Below, piece by piece: positions 35,241-47,255 of a stretch of DNA of 64,000 bases. The notes below the pieces were generated by a model. It was not told where the DNA came from and ran no database searches. It saw nothing but the letters and a program-made list of their open reading frames with translations. Source of the DNA: Linanthus parryae (taxonomy: Eukaryota > Streptophyta > Magnoliopsida > Ericales > Polemoniaceae); the NCBI GenBank assembly GCA_023055425.1, contig JALGPY010000002.1, forward strand, positions 137,759,927-137,823,926. The letters run 5' to 3'. Position numbers and translations under genes: made by a program. Position 1 is the first letter of the stretch. Each line of letters begins with the position of its first letter.

Positions 35241-35661
35241 CGACCACCCTCACACATTGGCACTCTTCAATTCAGTATTCAGTCTTGTTTTCAAAATTTC
35301 ACCTCGTAATCCGTGCCAATGTGCTAGCTTTCTCCGTTCTTCAATGTAATCTTCGCGTATATCAAGACGGGGAGTCCGAGAATGTGATCTTACCCAGGTG
35401 CGTGTGTTGAGTGAGCGTACGAATGGCTTCAATATTCAATTTCTTCATTCTAGATCCCGATACGCGTTCTGGGCGTCTATTTCTCAATTCTCAATCTGTT
35501 CTTCACGTGCGCATCAAGAAGGGGGATCTGGAATAGGCCTTTCACCTAGAAATCCTGCACACACTCATTGGAAATATTAAATCTACGCTCTCGCACCTCT
35601 CAAACAAATCGAACAGAATAAAATAAACAAAACAATATTGAAACTTACACTACAACAATAA

Positions 35662-35727
35662 ATAGGTTGGGTTGCCTCCCAACAAGCGCTTGTACTTTAA
35701 GGTCGACGCCCCGACCCAGTTACCTCA
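35662..35727 (-). other. Conserved block 7 nt after the integrase stop
   Basis: Plus-strand GGTTGGGTTGCCTCCCAACAAGCGC... to GACCCAGTTACCTCA. It is nearly identical to 60382-60452, and in both elements it lies exactly 7 nt past the stop of the last internal ORF. It contains a palindrome (CAAGCGCTTG) and a potential stem-loop (TTGGG-AGGCAA-CCCAA on the minus strand). Confidence 0.8.
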
Positions 35728-35734
35728 GAGATAA

Positions 35735-36667
35735 TCAAATAGCCGAAATCGCATGGAGCCATTCAATGACTCCAATGAAATTCCCATCCACATACGGCTT
35801 TGCTCTCTGGCCATTTACCTTGAATCTGCCCCCATTTGCATCTTCCACCTTAAGGGAACCCTACGGGTAGACTGCTGTAAGCGTGTTGGGGCCACTCCAC
35901 CTAGAATTCAACTTGCCTGGAAAAAGCTTCAGCCTGGCGTTGAAGATCAACACCCTCCGTCCGACCTTGTAGTCTCTCGGTATGATGTTCTTGTCGTTCC
36001 ACTGCTTTGTTCTTTCCGTATAGATTTTTGCACTGTCATATGCCATCAATCGAAATTCCTCAAGTTCAAGTGGTGCCTGTTTCCGTTGTTCACCTAAGAT
36101 CTTAGCATCCAAGTTGATATTCTTCAAGGCCCAGAACGCCTTGTGCTCAATTTCCAGCGGAAGATGACACGACTTCCCAAATACTAGCTGATAGGGAGAT
36201 ATGCTCAAAGGGGTCTTGTATGCAGTCCGATAAGCCCATAGACTGTCATCTAAGTGTAGGGACCAGAATTTGCATCCCGGATTGACTGTCTTCTCTAGAA
36301 TCCCCTTGATCTCTCGGTTAGATACTTCAGCTTGTCCATTCGATTGCGGATGATAGGCAAGTGATATCTTATGTGTCTTTACCCCATATTTGCTCAAGAC
36401 ATTGGCAAAGACCTTATTCAGGAAATGAGATCCCTCATCACTGATAATGGCCCTGGGAGTCCCAAACCGCGTGAATATGTTCTTGCGCACGAATCTCTCT
36501 ACAATAGCTCCATCATTCTTGGGACAAGACATTGACTCTACCCACTTGGTCACATAATCCATAGCTAACAAAATATAAAGGTTACCAAGTGAAGAGGGGA
36601 ATGTCCCCATGAAATCAATGCCCCACACGTCGAACGGATCCACCTCCAACACGAAATTTTGAGGCAT
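35735..36667 (-). pseudogene. Athila integrase
   Basis: The reading 36667-35864 has the full catalytic triad: Asp in [10 protein letters not shown], Asp in IISDEGSHF and Glu in [11 protein letters not shown]. It continues through [16 protein letters not shown], then hits a TAG at 35861. Beyond that the same frame stays open for 41 more codons (KVEDANGGRFKVNGQR...) to TGA at 35735-35737, the likely true end. The upstream HHCC region (36668-36800) has further stops (for example Y*P near 36750). If whole, it would insert cDNA into nuclear DNA; here it is inactive. Confidence 0.83.
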
Positions 36668-36805
36668 CTCATTTCGGTTGGAAATATTGCCGATTCTCTG
36701 ACACTTGTCACACTGCTGTACAAATAGATGATCATCCTTATGAAATTAAGGTCAATATAAACCGATTTGAAGTACCTTACCCACAGTGCGCGTCTTGCCA
36801 AAATG

Positions 36806-37366
36806 TCATCCACAATTCAATTCATGGCAATATCTGAGAATATACAACGTATCTGGCTCAGCTACACATCTTCTCAACACATTATCAGCTCCTATCTTGA
36901 ACAGATAGGGGTCATCCCAAAAGTAATGTCGTGCATCTGCAAAGAACTTCTTTTTCTGATGGAAGGTCATGTCTTTGAGAAAAATGCTGAGTGATTTGAA
37001 ATTTTCCAGGTCAGCAAACCAAGGCCTAGCTGCTACCACTACCATAAGCTGTTCATCTGGAAAATCTTCTCTAATTGGCACTTCTTCCTGCTTTTCATTC
37101 TCCAGTTGTGACAAATGGTCTGCAACAAAATTATCTACCCCATTCTTATCTTTGATTACCACTTCAAACTCTTGCATCAGCAAAACCCACCAGATCAATC
37201 TTGTCTTGGCGTCCTTCTTGGTGAGAAGGTATTTGAGGGCTGCATGGTCTGTGAAAATCGTCACCTGAGAATCCACAAGGTATGGACGAAAATTTTCCAA
37301 CGAAAATATGATAGCCAACATCTCTTTCTCCGTGGTAGCATAATTAACCTGTGCATTTTTAAGAGT
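36806..37366 (-). pseudogene. Athila RNase H and connection to integrase
   Basis: Same frame as RT, after a TGA at 37367-37369 that fits a CGA Arg codon lost by transition. Landmarks: EKEMLAIIFSLENFRPYL, IFTDHAALKYLL (RNase H Asp) and VDNFVADHLSQLE. It runs into the integrase zinc region (YILRYCHE) and ends at a TGA (36806) where relatives have an aromatic or Gly-rich HFG junction. Confidence 0.78.
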
Positions 37367-38587
37367 TCAACTTGCATAGTAAATGACACGAGCTACCTTA
37401 TCTTTCCGCTGTCCAAGTACTGCTCCCACCGCATAGTCACTAGCATCACACATAAGCTCAAACGGCAAGGTACAGTCTGGTGTGGCTATGATGGGTAAGC
37501 TGATCAACTTTTCCTTGAGCACATCAAAAGATGCCTTGCATTTTGCATCAAAATCGAAGAATGCATCTTTTTCAAGCAAACCAGAAAGAGGCTTTGTAAT
37601 CTTCGAGAAATCCTTGATGATCCGTCGGTAAAACTCTGCATGCCCCAAGAAACTCCGTACCCCTTTGTCAGATGTAGGGTATGGAATCTTCTCAATCACC
37701 TCAATTTTTCCCTGGTCCACCTCTAAACCCTTGCTTGAAATCTTGTGCCCCAACACTATCCCCTCGGTCACCATGAAATGACACTTTTCCCAGTTGAGCA
37801 CTAGGTTGGTGTTAATGCATCTGTCAAGAACCCGAGCTAGCTGCTGTAGACAGTCTTCGAACCCATCACCATAGAGCAAAAAATCATCCATGAAGACCTC
37901 AAAATTTTGCTCCATCATATAAGAGAAGATCGACATCATACACCTCTTAAAAGTAGCAGGTGCATTGCATAACCCAAATGGCATGCCCCTAAAAGCAAAG
38001 GTCCCATAAGGACAAGTGAATGTCGTCTTCTCTCGGTCTGCTGGCTCAATCGCTATCTGATTATACCCGGAGTACCCATCCAGAAAGCAGTAGTGAGAAT
38101 GACGCGCCAGCCTATGAAGCATCTGATCAACGAACGGGAGGGGAAAATGGTCCTTCATTGTGGCATCATTGAGTTGGCGGTAATCCATGCAAACTCTCCA
38201 ACCAGTAACAGTACGAGTGGCAATCTGATCACCTTTTTCCCCTTCCACCACAGTAATAGCTCCCTTCTTAGGGATACACTACACCGGGCTAGTCCATGTG
38301 CTGTCGGAAATTTGGAAGATGATGCCTGCTTCCAACCATTCAAGCACCTCTTTCTTCACCACCTCCTGCAAATGAGGGTTGAGGCGGCGCTGAAATTGAA
38401 CTACCGACTTCTTGTCCTCCATGAGCCGGATTTTGTTCTGGCAAACTGTGGGGCTGATCCCCTTGATATCCGCTATGGTCCATCCCATAGTTGCCTTTCT
38501 TTCCTGCAATACCTTGAGAAGCAGCTCCTCATGTTCCCTGTCCAAACATGCAGACACAATCACTGGCAAAGTATCATTAGATCCCAA
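37367..38587 (-). pseudogene. Athila reverse transcriptase
   Basis: One frame broken by TAG at 38279-38281: 38587-38282 (HEELLLKVLQERK...NPHLQEVVKKEVLEWLEAGII) and 38278-37370. It holds CMDYRQLND, DGYSGYNQIAI, YGTFAFRGMPFGLCNAPATF and the catalytic box EVFMDDFLLYGD, with both Asp intact. FLGHAEFYRRIIKDFS follows in the thumb/connection. Apart from the TAG and the terminal TGA the polymerase is well kept. FMDD and the wording fit Athila. Confidence 0.85.
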
Positions 38588-38623
38588 GTATAAATATTTT
38601 AAATGAACATGTAAAGGCTTTAT

Positions 38624-39667
38624 TTATAAAATAGGAGCAGTAATAAGAGAAGGAGTAAGAATCTTCCTGCTTCCCTCATTAAAGAGGGGTATGCGTTGGC
38701 GCCAATGAGCTTCCATAGCTTGTTCATTTTTTCTTGAGTCAAGTAGAGCAAGCTCCTCATATAGCCGCTCTAATAAGATGTCTTCCTCCTTATCCGGTGT
38801 GTATGCCTCCACACCGAAACACTGCTCACTCACCGTGTACGAGGGAAATTTCATAGCTTCGAAGACATTTAATGCTACCTTCTCATCGTTAATCTGCATC
38901 GTTAACTTTTCATTGGCAACACCAATGATAGTCTTCCCTGTGTCAAGGAATGACCGTCCCAATATGAGTGGGAAATCATCATCAGCCTCCATGTCTAGAA
39001 TCACAAAATCCGCGGGAAAGATGAGTCCTTCGATTATTACTAGCACATCCTCAAACACGCCCGTTGGGCGTTTGATGGTACGGTCAGCCATCTGCAAGCA
39101 CATACGAGTTGGTTTTGGATCCCCTACACCCAATTGCTCAAATACTGATGTGGGCATAAAATTGATGCTTGCGCCAAGATCACACAATGCTCTACCATGG
39201 AACGCATCTCCCGATGTCACATGAATGATGAAACCGCCCGAATCCTTCATCTTTATTGGCAACTACTTTTGTACCACAGCGCTAAACTCTTCATTCAAGG
39301 TCACAGTCTCAAAGTCATCCATGCACTTCCTATTGGAAAGGAGGTCCTTGAGAAACTTATCATATTTCGGCATTTGTGATATGGCCTTCGCGAAGGGAAT
39401 ATTAATATGCAACTTCTTGAAGATATCCACAAACTTCTTGAAGTTCTTAGCATCCTCTTGGCTCTTCAACCTCTGCGGGTATGGCACAAGCATGCTGTAC
39501 TCCTTTGGCTTTTGCTTCTCCTCCGAATTCCTACTCGTGTCCTTTGATTGGGGAATCACGGTAGGAACGGGAATTTCTTCGCTCAAAGCCTTTTCAGTGG
39601 CTTTTGTCGCTTCAGCTCGCACGTGGGTAGGATTTGGCGGGTCCTCTATAGTAACTCCACTTCGCAT
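38624..39667 (-). pseudogene. Athila protease and gag-protease linker
   Basis: One frame with a TAG at 39263-39265. Upstream part 39667-39266: linker with YPQRLKSQEDAKNFKKF and a KFLKDLLSNRK helix, typical of Athila before protease. Downstream 39262-38624: aspartic protease with active site CDLGASINFMP and the flap/second half ILGRSFLDTG. The frame ends before RT at 38624 without a join, so a break lies between 38587 and 38624. Confidence 0.8.
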
Positions 39668-39823
39668 TGTGATACCCTTCAGATGTCTGGCGTAGTTTTA
39701 GTGTTAGATGGGAGCATGCCAGGTGGAAGTCTAGTATTCTGATTGGCTATCTGTCCAATCTGTGTCTCATGGCTTTTCAATGTAGCTTCCATGGAGACAA
39801 TCTTTCTCTCAATTTTTTCTTGG

Positions 39824-41234
39824 CTAGCTAACAGTTTCCTCAACAACGCGTTTGTGTCTTATTCTTCTGATTGTGGAGCATGCTGTTGTGGAACCTGTCT
39901 TTGAGCTTGGTATGGAACATTTTTCCTTTGACCTGGTGCATATAATCCAATGTTTGGATTGGCATAGCTGAAATTGGGGGTGGTTGCGGTTATTAGGATG
40001 ATATGTGTTAGACCGTTGTTGGTGTCGTGGTTGACCCATGTAATTCACATCTTCAATACCATCTCCATATCCCTGATTCGAATCTGCTACCATCTCTCCC
40101 ACTGGCTTCACCTGTGCCGATGGATTCATATTACTGAAAGCCGAAGTCATCACTTCCATCTGATGTTCAAATTTTTGTTCCACCATTGACTCAATCTTAC
40201 TAACCAATGCCCATCAGATTTCATGTTTCTACGAGTCTTAGACCTCGTGGACTCACATTTTGCTACATTATCCAGCAGATCTCGGCATCTCTGTACTCCT
40301 AGGCCCATAAAATTACCCTGAGCCATCATATCTAGCTCATTTACAGTCTCTCTATCTAGAGCATTATAAAAATAGTGTAGAAGTTTGTACCTTGGCTCTC
40401 CGTGAGTAGGGAATCTGCGAAGGAGCTGGTTAAATTTTCTCCATCTGTCTCCCAAAGAATCATCTCCTTGTTGAGTGAACTTTGTTATATCTGCCATCCG
40501 TTGAGAAACCTTGGACAATGGAAGATATTTCCTGAGGAACTCCTTGCAACACTCTGCCCATGTAGCGATACTGCCTGCTCGAAGTTCCATAAGCCATGTC
40601 TTTGCTTTTCCTGATAAGGAGAAAGGAAAAAGCATGAGCTTTATCGTCTCTAGTGGAACTCTCTGATCATACATAGGGGAGGTAATCTGCTCGAAATTGA
40701 GCAAGTGTTGATGTGGATCATCACCTGGAGCTCCAGTGAATAAGCACTCATCCAGAACCATGTTGATCAATGATTGGCGTATTTCGAATGAGTGGCGTTG
40801 ATTTGTGGCATGGCAATAGTGGGTTGGTAACCCTCCGGTGTAGTCCTAAAGTAGTCCACCAAAGACGTTATTCACCTGTGCCGCCACATCATGTGCATTA
40901 TTCCCCCCATTATTATTACCTCCATCGTTTCTCACTTGTACCCCCACACCAAGACGTGGTTGTGGATTTGGAGGGTTCAAACGTGCCATTGCAGCTTGCA
41001 TCTCGGTTAACTGAGTTCTGAGCTCCTGAGCTTCCCTTGCTCTATTTGCTGCATCTTGCACAGCTGCAACTCTAGTTGCTTCCGCATCTTGCATACCCTT
41101 GAGGATCCTTTCAAACTCAGCTCTAGTTTCACCATCCATGGTAACTGCTTGATTTCTACTCTACGTTGTGCTCGTAACAGGGATTCCGGGTCTTCAAGTG
41201 TTGGATGCAAAGGCTCGTCTCTAGAACGGGACAT
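39824..41234 (-). pseudogene. Athila gag (three breaks)
   Basis: Likely start ATG 41234 (MSRSRDEPLHPTLEDPESL), 114 nt inside the PBS. It shifts frame near 41150 and continues 41139-40849 (coiled-coil, Ala/Glu-rich, then Asn/Gly-rich). A TAG follows at 40846-40848, then 40770-40150 with the retrotransposon gag core (LFPFSLSGKAKTWLMEL, WAECCKEFLRKYLP, RWRKFNQLLRRFPTHG). It shifts again near 40200 into 40207-39824, a Gln/Asn-rich tail with MVEQKFEHQMEVM. No CCHC knuckle is seen, as is common in Athila gag. Confidence 0.82.
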
Positions 41235-41347
41235 GCACCGTACAATCTAACTTGAAATCACAGATCACACAAAACGTAAATGAGTAACATATATAAAAAG
41301 AAAAGTAAAATCCCTAAGGCTAGGAATTATAACTAATTTAGCCGAAG

Positions 41348-41365
41348 TCCCCGGCAACGGCGCCA
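41348..41365 (-). other. Athila primer-binding site (Asp tRNA)
   Basis: Minus-strand TGGCGCCGTTGCCGGGGA, complementary to the 3' end of plant Asp tRNA (GUC), six bases inside the LTR edge. The same site is used by the non-autonomous element at 61516-61533. Confidence 0.92.
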
Positions 41366-41371
41366 AAAACT

Positions 41372-42839
41372 TAACACGTTCCTACCGCAAGTGCACGGTT
41401 GTCGCGTGTAGTAATATCCGGAAATCCGGGTTGTCGAACCTAAGGGACTTCTTGTGAATCAATTATGATTGTATAACCTTATGTGGGCTTGCAAGTTGCT
41501 TTGAGTTTTCTAAATTCTACTAAAATAAAAGACAAGGATTTTCAATTAAACGAGTGAATTGATTCACGATTAATGAAGAATGAGTTATAACGTTACTAAT
41601 ACGAGGCAAAATACAGGGAATTCTCTCTAGGATCACTAAGGATGATTTTTGTTATGTTTTGATTCATGAAACACTAACAAGTACTCTATTATTAATCAAG
41701 CACTACACAACTCACCAAGTTACCAAACAAGTTGTCTATGTCTAAATTCAAATTAAACCGAGTTACCAAGCCTAATTCAATTTTAAGCATGCATTAAGTT
41801 CATTATTCTATTTTATGATCCTAATCAACACTACTGATTTACCAAGTAGTGATACTACTAGGTGAAAAGTTCATTTTACCGACTAAGAATCACGGAGTTA
41901 CCGCGTGAATCCTAATTAAGATCAATCCTACGTTAGCTACGCGCAAGAAAGATAGAGATTGAACATAAACTTTTCATAATAATAGAAGAACATGCTTAAT
42001 TAAGTTCAAAACGTGAATCACAATCCCAAAACATCAAGTTCATATCAAACCCTAGCTACCAAACGAGAATTACCAGCAAATGAGGGTTTAGGTACTACAC
42101 ATCATACTCAAAACGACGAGTTTAATGTTTCTCATAAGCAAAAACAAAAGAAAAGAAGAGTTTAGAATCCAAACGAATGATCCAATCTCTCCAAAGCTTC
42201 AACAATGGCTTCTAGCTCTCAAAGACGTCCCAAAATACTTGCTAACTCCTCCAAATCACGACCTAATGGACTTTATTACGTTTCCATAATGATATTACAA
42301 TGTTTGGAGAAATTACATTAAAACCCCGTCAAAATTCTCCCTCTGTCAGCGTCCTCTTCGTAGGAAGACTTTTCTCTTCGTAGGAAGAGTCTTCATGCGA
42401 AGACATTTTCTCTTCCGGCGAAGGTCTGCCCAGAAAAGTACAGAAGGCTGTTTTGGGAAGACATTCTCTGCAGCTGGAAATTTGGCTACGTATAAAGTCT
42501 TCGTAGGAAGACTATTGTCTTCCTACGAAGACACTTCATTCCGCACTTTCTTTTTGGCTTTGTTCGTTGAGTTCCTTGTTTCCAAAGCTCGTTTCCATCC
42601 CCCCATGATCATCCAAGCCCTATTTACCTGCGAATCACAACAAGAAAACACAACCCGCGATCATATCACAATAAAAGCTCGAAATTACACTTGAAACGCC
42701 TGAATTTAACAATAATAGCTCAAGAACTCATATTCTCAAATTTTAGCATAATTTACTCAAAAGACGACAAATTCTCCATGTTGAGCACGCAAACCGTAGA
42801 AAAATAAGGAATAAAATAACTCCCAAAACGGAGTTATCG
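41372..42839 (-). repeat. Athila 5' LTR (1468 bp)
   Basis: TAACACGTTCC...GGAGTTATCG. Its right border is fixed by the TSD ACCTC. Hairpin-rich stretch at about 42350-42535 with CTTCGTAGGAAGA repeats. It shares its terminal about 130 bp (GCAAGTGCACGG, GTCGCGTGTAGTAATATCCGG) with the non-autonomous LTRs. Confidence 0.9.
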
Positions 42840-44460
42840 ACCTCCTAGTCCATATCTCATATGGTGTTTTTCATAATTGATTTAGATGGAGCAAGGTTCA
42901 GGGCAAAATTTGCTGTAATTAGAACATGGCCCCTAAAGAAAACTGGAAGTTCTGTTTGACGCATTATGGACCGAACCGTGTCCTATCAAGGTTTGATCTC
43001 TCCTCTTAGACATGCCATACCCATGTGGTGTTCTAGGTTGAGTGAGTTTGGATCATATCCAACATTCCCATAGTTGCTTGTCACACTCTAGGCTTGTATT
43101 CTCCTCCACAATCCAATCGTAGAGCCATAATACTTTCGCCAAGATGGCTCTCTACTTCATTCTTGAATTCCTTGAACTCTTCAAAGGACTTTGATTTGTT
43201 TCTTCATAAGATACACAAATCCATATTCACTGAATCCATCAGTAAATATAAAGTACTAAAAACTACCTTTAGCATTTGTGCTTAGCGGCCTACATACATC
43301 AATATGTATGATTCCAAAAGATCATATATTTCCCATTAAACAATTCTTACATGTCTCAGATGATTCAAAATCAAACGAGACCGGAAATCCATCCATATGG
43401 AGTCTAGATGTGTATCACTCATTCATGTGGCCTAAAAAACAATGCCAAAGATAAGTGAGGTTCATATCATTATATGCAAAACTCTTGGTATTAATTATCA
43501 TGATAAAAGATATTCATTCCATTAAACGAAATTGCATTACAATAATGTATATCGGAAATAAATGGAACAACATTTGTCCTTTATTATGATAGAGAGACAT
43601 TCTTGTCCGAACAAGAAACTATGATAATGCTCCTATTCATAGCAGGGACATAATCACTTTTGTCTAATTCATGAATAATTTTCAAGAAAGGTAGAGATAA
43701 TTCCCTACGGCTAATTCGGCAACTCCTTGATTCATTGCCCCACATGTAGGCTTATTTCTTCATTATCAAATTGTCTACATCTCTTGAGATCCTCCACATT
43801 TCTAAAAATGTGAAATCTTCATTCACTATCATATACTAATGATGATTAGATAGACACATTGACTTCTATAACAAAAGTACCTAAAGTGGAATTCATAAAT
43901 CCTTTATTATTTCCTTCCAGGTACTTTGGGAAGTCTCTCTTCCTCTACACCACCTTTGGGATTCTAAGGCAACTTGGTATTAGCAACAAGCTTGCTTTAT
44001 ACCCATGGGGTCGACGCAAACCTTTTGGCCTTACCCAGACTGTTAACCATTAACATGTTTTGCCTTAGCCCTTTATGAGTGCTTTGTTTAGCGACTGTCA
44101 ATCATATTGAGTAAATCACCTTTGCAAAAAACTATAATTGCATCCAATGAAATTCTCGATCCAATTGGGCGAATAACTAATTATTCTATATATATCCTAT
44201 AGATAACTCCCAGTCTCTAAGCTATCAATCCCATTGAAGCAGCTTAGTTGCGCTTGACCTCTTACTTCAGCAGTCACACATTACTAACTTGTGTCGTCGC
44301 GTCATACCTCGAAGAATCAAATCACCTTGATTTGGCAAGCCCGAAATCATTCCATCTTGATCATGACGAGTGCTAAGCAAGAGAGTGCAAAGTGGAGATA
44401 CACTTCAAACCTTTTATGTCTAGCTCGCTCTTTGGAAGAGTTTCCTTTTAATTTATGCGT
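42840..44460 (-). pseudogene. Angela-2 integrase, knuckle/protease remnant and leader
   Basis: Bases 42845-44090 follow Angela-1 340-1690 (for example CCATATCTCATATGGTGT, TGTCCGAACAAGAA, CCCTTTATGAGTGCTTTGT), with many indels and stops. A jump then removes most of gag. From about 44130 the sequence follows the Angela-1 leader (CAATTGGGCGAATAACT, AATCAAATCACCTTGATTTGGCA). Non-coding. Its junction with the next element near 44461 is approximate. Confidence 0.72.
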
Positions 44461-44723
44461 TGACACACAAAAAAAAAGTAATTATTTTACCACTATTTTA
44501 GTAGTGCAAATTGTCACGCATGACACGCTACATGTGGTAGGATAAAATGTAACATTAGTTACTTATTATATAGTTACTAATTAAATTGTAACTATATACA
44601 TATGTAATTAATTTTTACTATTATTTCTCAACAAATTAGAGAGATAATAACAAATGGGTTGTTAGTATCTTGTGGATCTCAAAACTCAAGTAGAATGACC
44701 AAAATGCCCCCACTCGGTTTGCC

Positions 44724-44731
44724 TATAAATA
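44724..44731 (+). promoter_or_regulatory. TATA box of the split gypsy element
   Basis: GCCTATAAATAGAGG, a near-perfect plant TATA context. A transcription start about 30 bp downstream would put the tandem repeat in the 5' end of the RNA. Confidence 0.7.
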
Positions 44732-44802
44732 GAGGTGCATTCCAAGAGGAAAGAACACACACAACACATCAAAACACTACAAAATTTCAAAGGCTACAGA
44801 AG

Positions 44803-45025
44803 CTCTGACGAACACGCCGCCAAGGCCCGGAAGACTTCAAACCAGCAATCGGAGATCACAACTCCGTCAAATCAAAGATCATCAGCCGAAGCTCCACCGA
44901 ACACGCCGCCAAGGCCCGGAGGACTTCAATCCAGCTGCCAGAGATCCCAACTCCTCCAAATCAAATATCATAAGCCGAAGCTCCGCCGAACACGCCGCCA
45001 AGGCCCGGAGGACTTCATTGCTGCC
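44803..45025 (+). repeat. 89-90 bp imperfect tandem repeat in the transcribed leader/LTR
   Basis: GAACACGCCGCCAAGGCCCGGA recurs at 44810, 44899 and 44989 (periods 89 and 90), about 2.4 copies. It is GC-rich in otherwise AT-rich DNA. Confidence 0.85.
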
Positions 45026-45250
45026 AGATCACCACCTCCACCCAGATTGGAGAAAATCAAGTCGTTCGGTTCGAGATCAAGTCGCCTAGACCCTCGATCA
45101 AAGAAGAAGGAAAGAAGAATCAAAGGAGATTGTTTTCTTATTTAATAAAATACATACCAGAGATTGTAATCCTGCTTTATTATTTTCATCTAACTGAATT
45201 TGACGCAGATATCTTTGTTTCCATAATCGGAACAAGAAATTTGGTGTACA

Positions 45251-45275
45251 AATTTCTGGCACGCCCAGTGGGACC
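45251..45275 (+). other. PBS-like site of the split gypsy element
   Basis: TTTCTGGCACGCCCAGTGGGA. The TGGCRC start and GTGGGA end resemble sites complementary to Lys-type tRNA 3' ends, but the match is imperfect and the tRNA is not settled. Confidence 0.4.
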
Positions 45276-45323
45276 ATCTCTTCCTTTCATCTCTTCTTTC
45301 TAAGGAATCACAAAGCTTTCAGG

Positions 45324-46896
45324 ATGTCTTCAAAGAAAGGCGTTTCATCAATTCCGGAGCACAAGATCCAGAAAGTCAGATCTACAAGTTCTGACAAAGA
45401 TGGCTCTGAAGCAGGTAAGAAAGTTTGGGACGGGTAACCCGAAGCAAAGCTGTGGCCCTAGGCCGTCCTCCCATGGTGTTGATCCCCAAATCAACTCCGG
45501 TGTTTGGATCCAACCCTTCTGACGTTCCATATCTACCCATCCAAGTTTAAGCTCACAAAGATGGTCATGATGCCTTGGGTAAGGAAGTCAAGCCAATTTA
45601 CCAATGGAGAAATCCCCCTCACATTCATCAACTGAAGGAGATCCTGATGGAGATGAAGTTGCGAAACACGACGATGAGGAGGACGATGGTGACAGTTCAG
45701 AATATTCTTTCGATGCCGCTGAATCAAAGTCACACAAAGATGGTGGTCCTACGACTTCTGATTACTCTTTCGTGCCTGTTATGACCACGAATGCAGTCGC
45801 ACTAGAAGAGAAAGTTTCACTTTTATCTAAGAGCGTGGAGGAAATGAAAATTGCCATGGAAAAACGTGATCTTCAGTTTGCAGCACTGATGAACAGGATG
45901 GAGAATATGGGGGAGTCAAGCCATGTTGTCCAAAGCCTCCCACGAACTAGGGATGCCGCTGGAAAGAACAAAGAAAAGATTTCAGATCTAAATGTCTCGG
46001 CAGAAGGTTCTATTCCTGTTAGCCAACTATATAACTTTATTTTTGAAAAAATGAAGGAGAAGCATGAAAAGGCGGAGGAGGCGCCCAAGCCTTTAACAGG
46101 GTATACGAAGCCTTATTCCGAAAGGATCGAGCTTCTACAATTGCCTACAGGATATAATCCTCCAAAGTTCAAGTTATTCAGTGATAAAGGCAATCTCAGG
46201 CAGCATATCGCTCATTTTGTGGAGACATGCAACAATGCTGGTTCGTATGGAGAACTGCTTGTCAAGCAATTTGGTCGAACACTTGATGGCTACGCTTTTG
46301 ATTGGTATGGAGATCTTGAGCCCAGATCAATCGATAATTGGGAGCAGATGGAGAACGAGTTCTTGAATCGGTTCTATAGCACGCGAAGGACAGTGAGCAT
46401 GACCGAGCTCACTAACACCCGCCAATGGAAGGACGAGCCTGTGATTGATTACATCAATCGATGGAGGAATCAGAGTCTCAACTGCAAAGATAGACCTAAC
46501 AAAAGCTCCGACATTGAAATGTGCATTCAAGGTATGCATTGGGGGCTTTGCTACATTCTTCAGGGGATCAAGCCTAGAACCTTTGACGAATTAGCAACTC
46601 GTGCTCATGACATGGAACTTAGTACTGCGGCCAGCGGAAGTCAGGGACCTCCAGTCCAAGACTCCAAGCAATATGGTTCCAAATCAAACGCTCGCAAAGG
46701 GGGAAAAGATGCTATGAAAGCTGAAAATAAGGAATAAATGGCGGTGACAACTGCTCCTGTGAAGCTAAGTGCCAAGTCAAATCAGAAGGGAGGTGATAAA
46801 TTGTCCTCTTATGCAGCAGACAAACCAAAACCCTCGTTGAAGGAATTACAAGCCAAAGTATATCCATTCCCCGACTCTGAAGTCCTAGGCATGCTT
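45324..46896 (+). pseudogene. Gag of the split gypsy element, first part
   Basis: Starts at ATG 45324 (MSSKKGVSS), shifts frame near 45425 (SKAVALGRPP, VFGSNPSDVPYLPIQV), meets a stop near 45550 and reads openly from 45604 to 46734. It has an acidic Asp/Glu/Ser stretch, a coiled coil (ALEEKVSLLSKSVEEMKIAM, residues about 60-85 of the open part), then the retrotransposon gag core (QHIAHFVETCNNAGS, FDWYGDLEP, EFLNRFYSTRRTV, PVIDYINRWR). A TAA at 46735-46737 is followed in frame by ATG. The reading continues (PSLKELQAKVYPFPDSEVLGML) to the Tekay insertion at 46897. Confidence 0.82.
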
Positions 46897-47157
46897 CGTA
46901 ATGACTCGTCGAATTTGGATCTTTTTACGATTAATACTTTTAATTATTCGTCATTTATTGGAGTAGATGTCATGTTCGTCGAAAATTATATTTTTACATC
47001 CAGTACCTCTAATTCATGCACATACATTGCTCTCATTTTAGAATTTTAAAAATAATGCTTTTACCAAGTCAACCTAGTGGATTGACAAATTCTTTTACAC
47101 TTATAGTTGTCACAGATTACATGATAACAAAGAAAAGTATCTTTGTGAAAAGGACTT

Positions 47158-47167
47158 GTTGTTGTTG

Positions 47168-47255
<88 letters not shown>
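47158..47255. repeat. (TTA)n microsatellite in the Tekay 5' LTR
   Basis: Four or five TTG units, then about 28 TTA units. It yields spurious poly-Tyr, poly-Ile and poly-Asn ORFs. Confidence 0.97.

Larger units (their letters stand above)
29371..42839 (-). mobile_element. Athila-type Ty3/gypsy element (13.5 kb)
   Basis: Flanked by the 5-bp TSD ACCTC (29366-29370 and 42840-42844), with Angela-2 homology joining across it. Minus strand: 5' LTR 41372-42839, Asp-tRNA PBS 41348-41365, gag, PR, RT, RNase H, INT, an LTR-like spacer, an extra ORF (33882-32605), long 3' non-coding DNA, PPT, 3' LTR 29371-30836. Domain order, PBS type, the integrase IDFMG and the post-pol ORF fit Athila. Every gene has stops or shifts. 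Confidence 0.9.
7275..44460 (-). mobile_element. Angela-2: old Copia (Angela/Tork-type) element split in three by later insertions
   Basis: The pieces are 7275-10375 (3' LTR, RNase H and RT remnants), 28931-29370 (integrase C-terminal and linker region) and 42840 to about 44460 (integrase, zinc knuckle/protease remnant, leader). They are collinear with Angela-1: 28970-29370 matches 1-340, 42840-44100 matches about 340-1700, and 44130-44390 matches 2530-2790. About 800 bp of gag is missing between the last two. The first gap holds the Ale element and the second the Athila element. Its own 5' LTR would lie beyond the gypsy element that begins near 44461. The right limit is approximate. Confidence 0.85.
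44461..45250 (+). repeat. Probable 5' LTR of the split gypsy element
   Basis: Inferred limits: TGACACAC at 44461 and GTGTACA at 45250 just before the PBS-like AATTTCTGGCACGCCC. It has a TATA box (TATAAATA, 44724-44731) and an 89-90 bp tandem repeat downstream. An apparent ORF across the repeat (44735-45145) is Lys/Arg/Pro-rich and I treat it as a by-product. The second LTR is outside, so the boundaries are not confirmed. Confidence 0.5.

Noticed and set aside
44735..45145. 136-codon ORF over the 89-bp tandem repeat
   Set aside because: Open because the GC-rich repeat lacks stops; located in the LTR/leader before gag.
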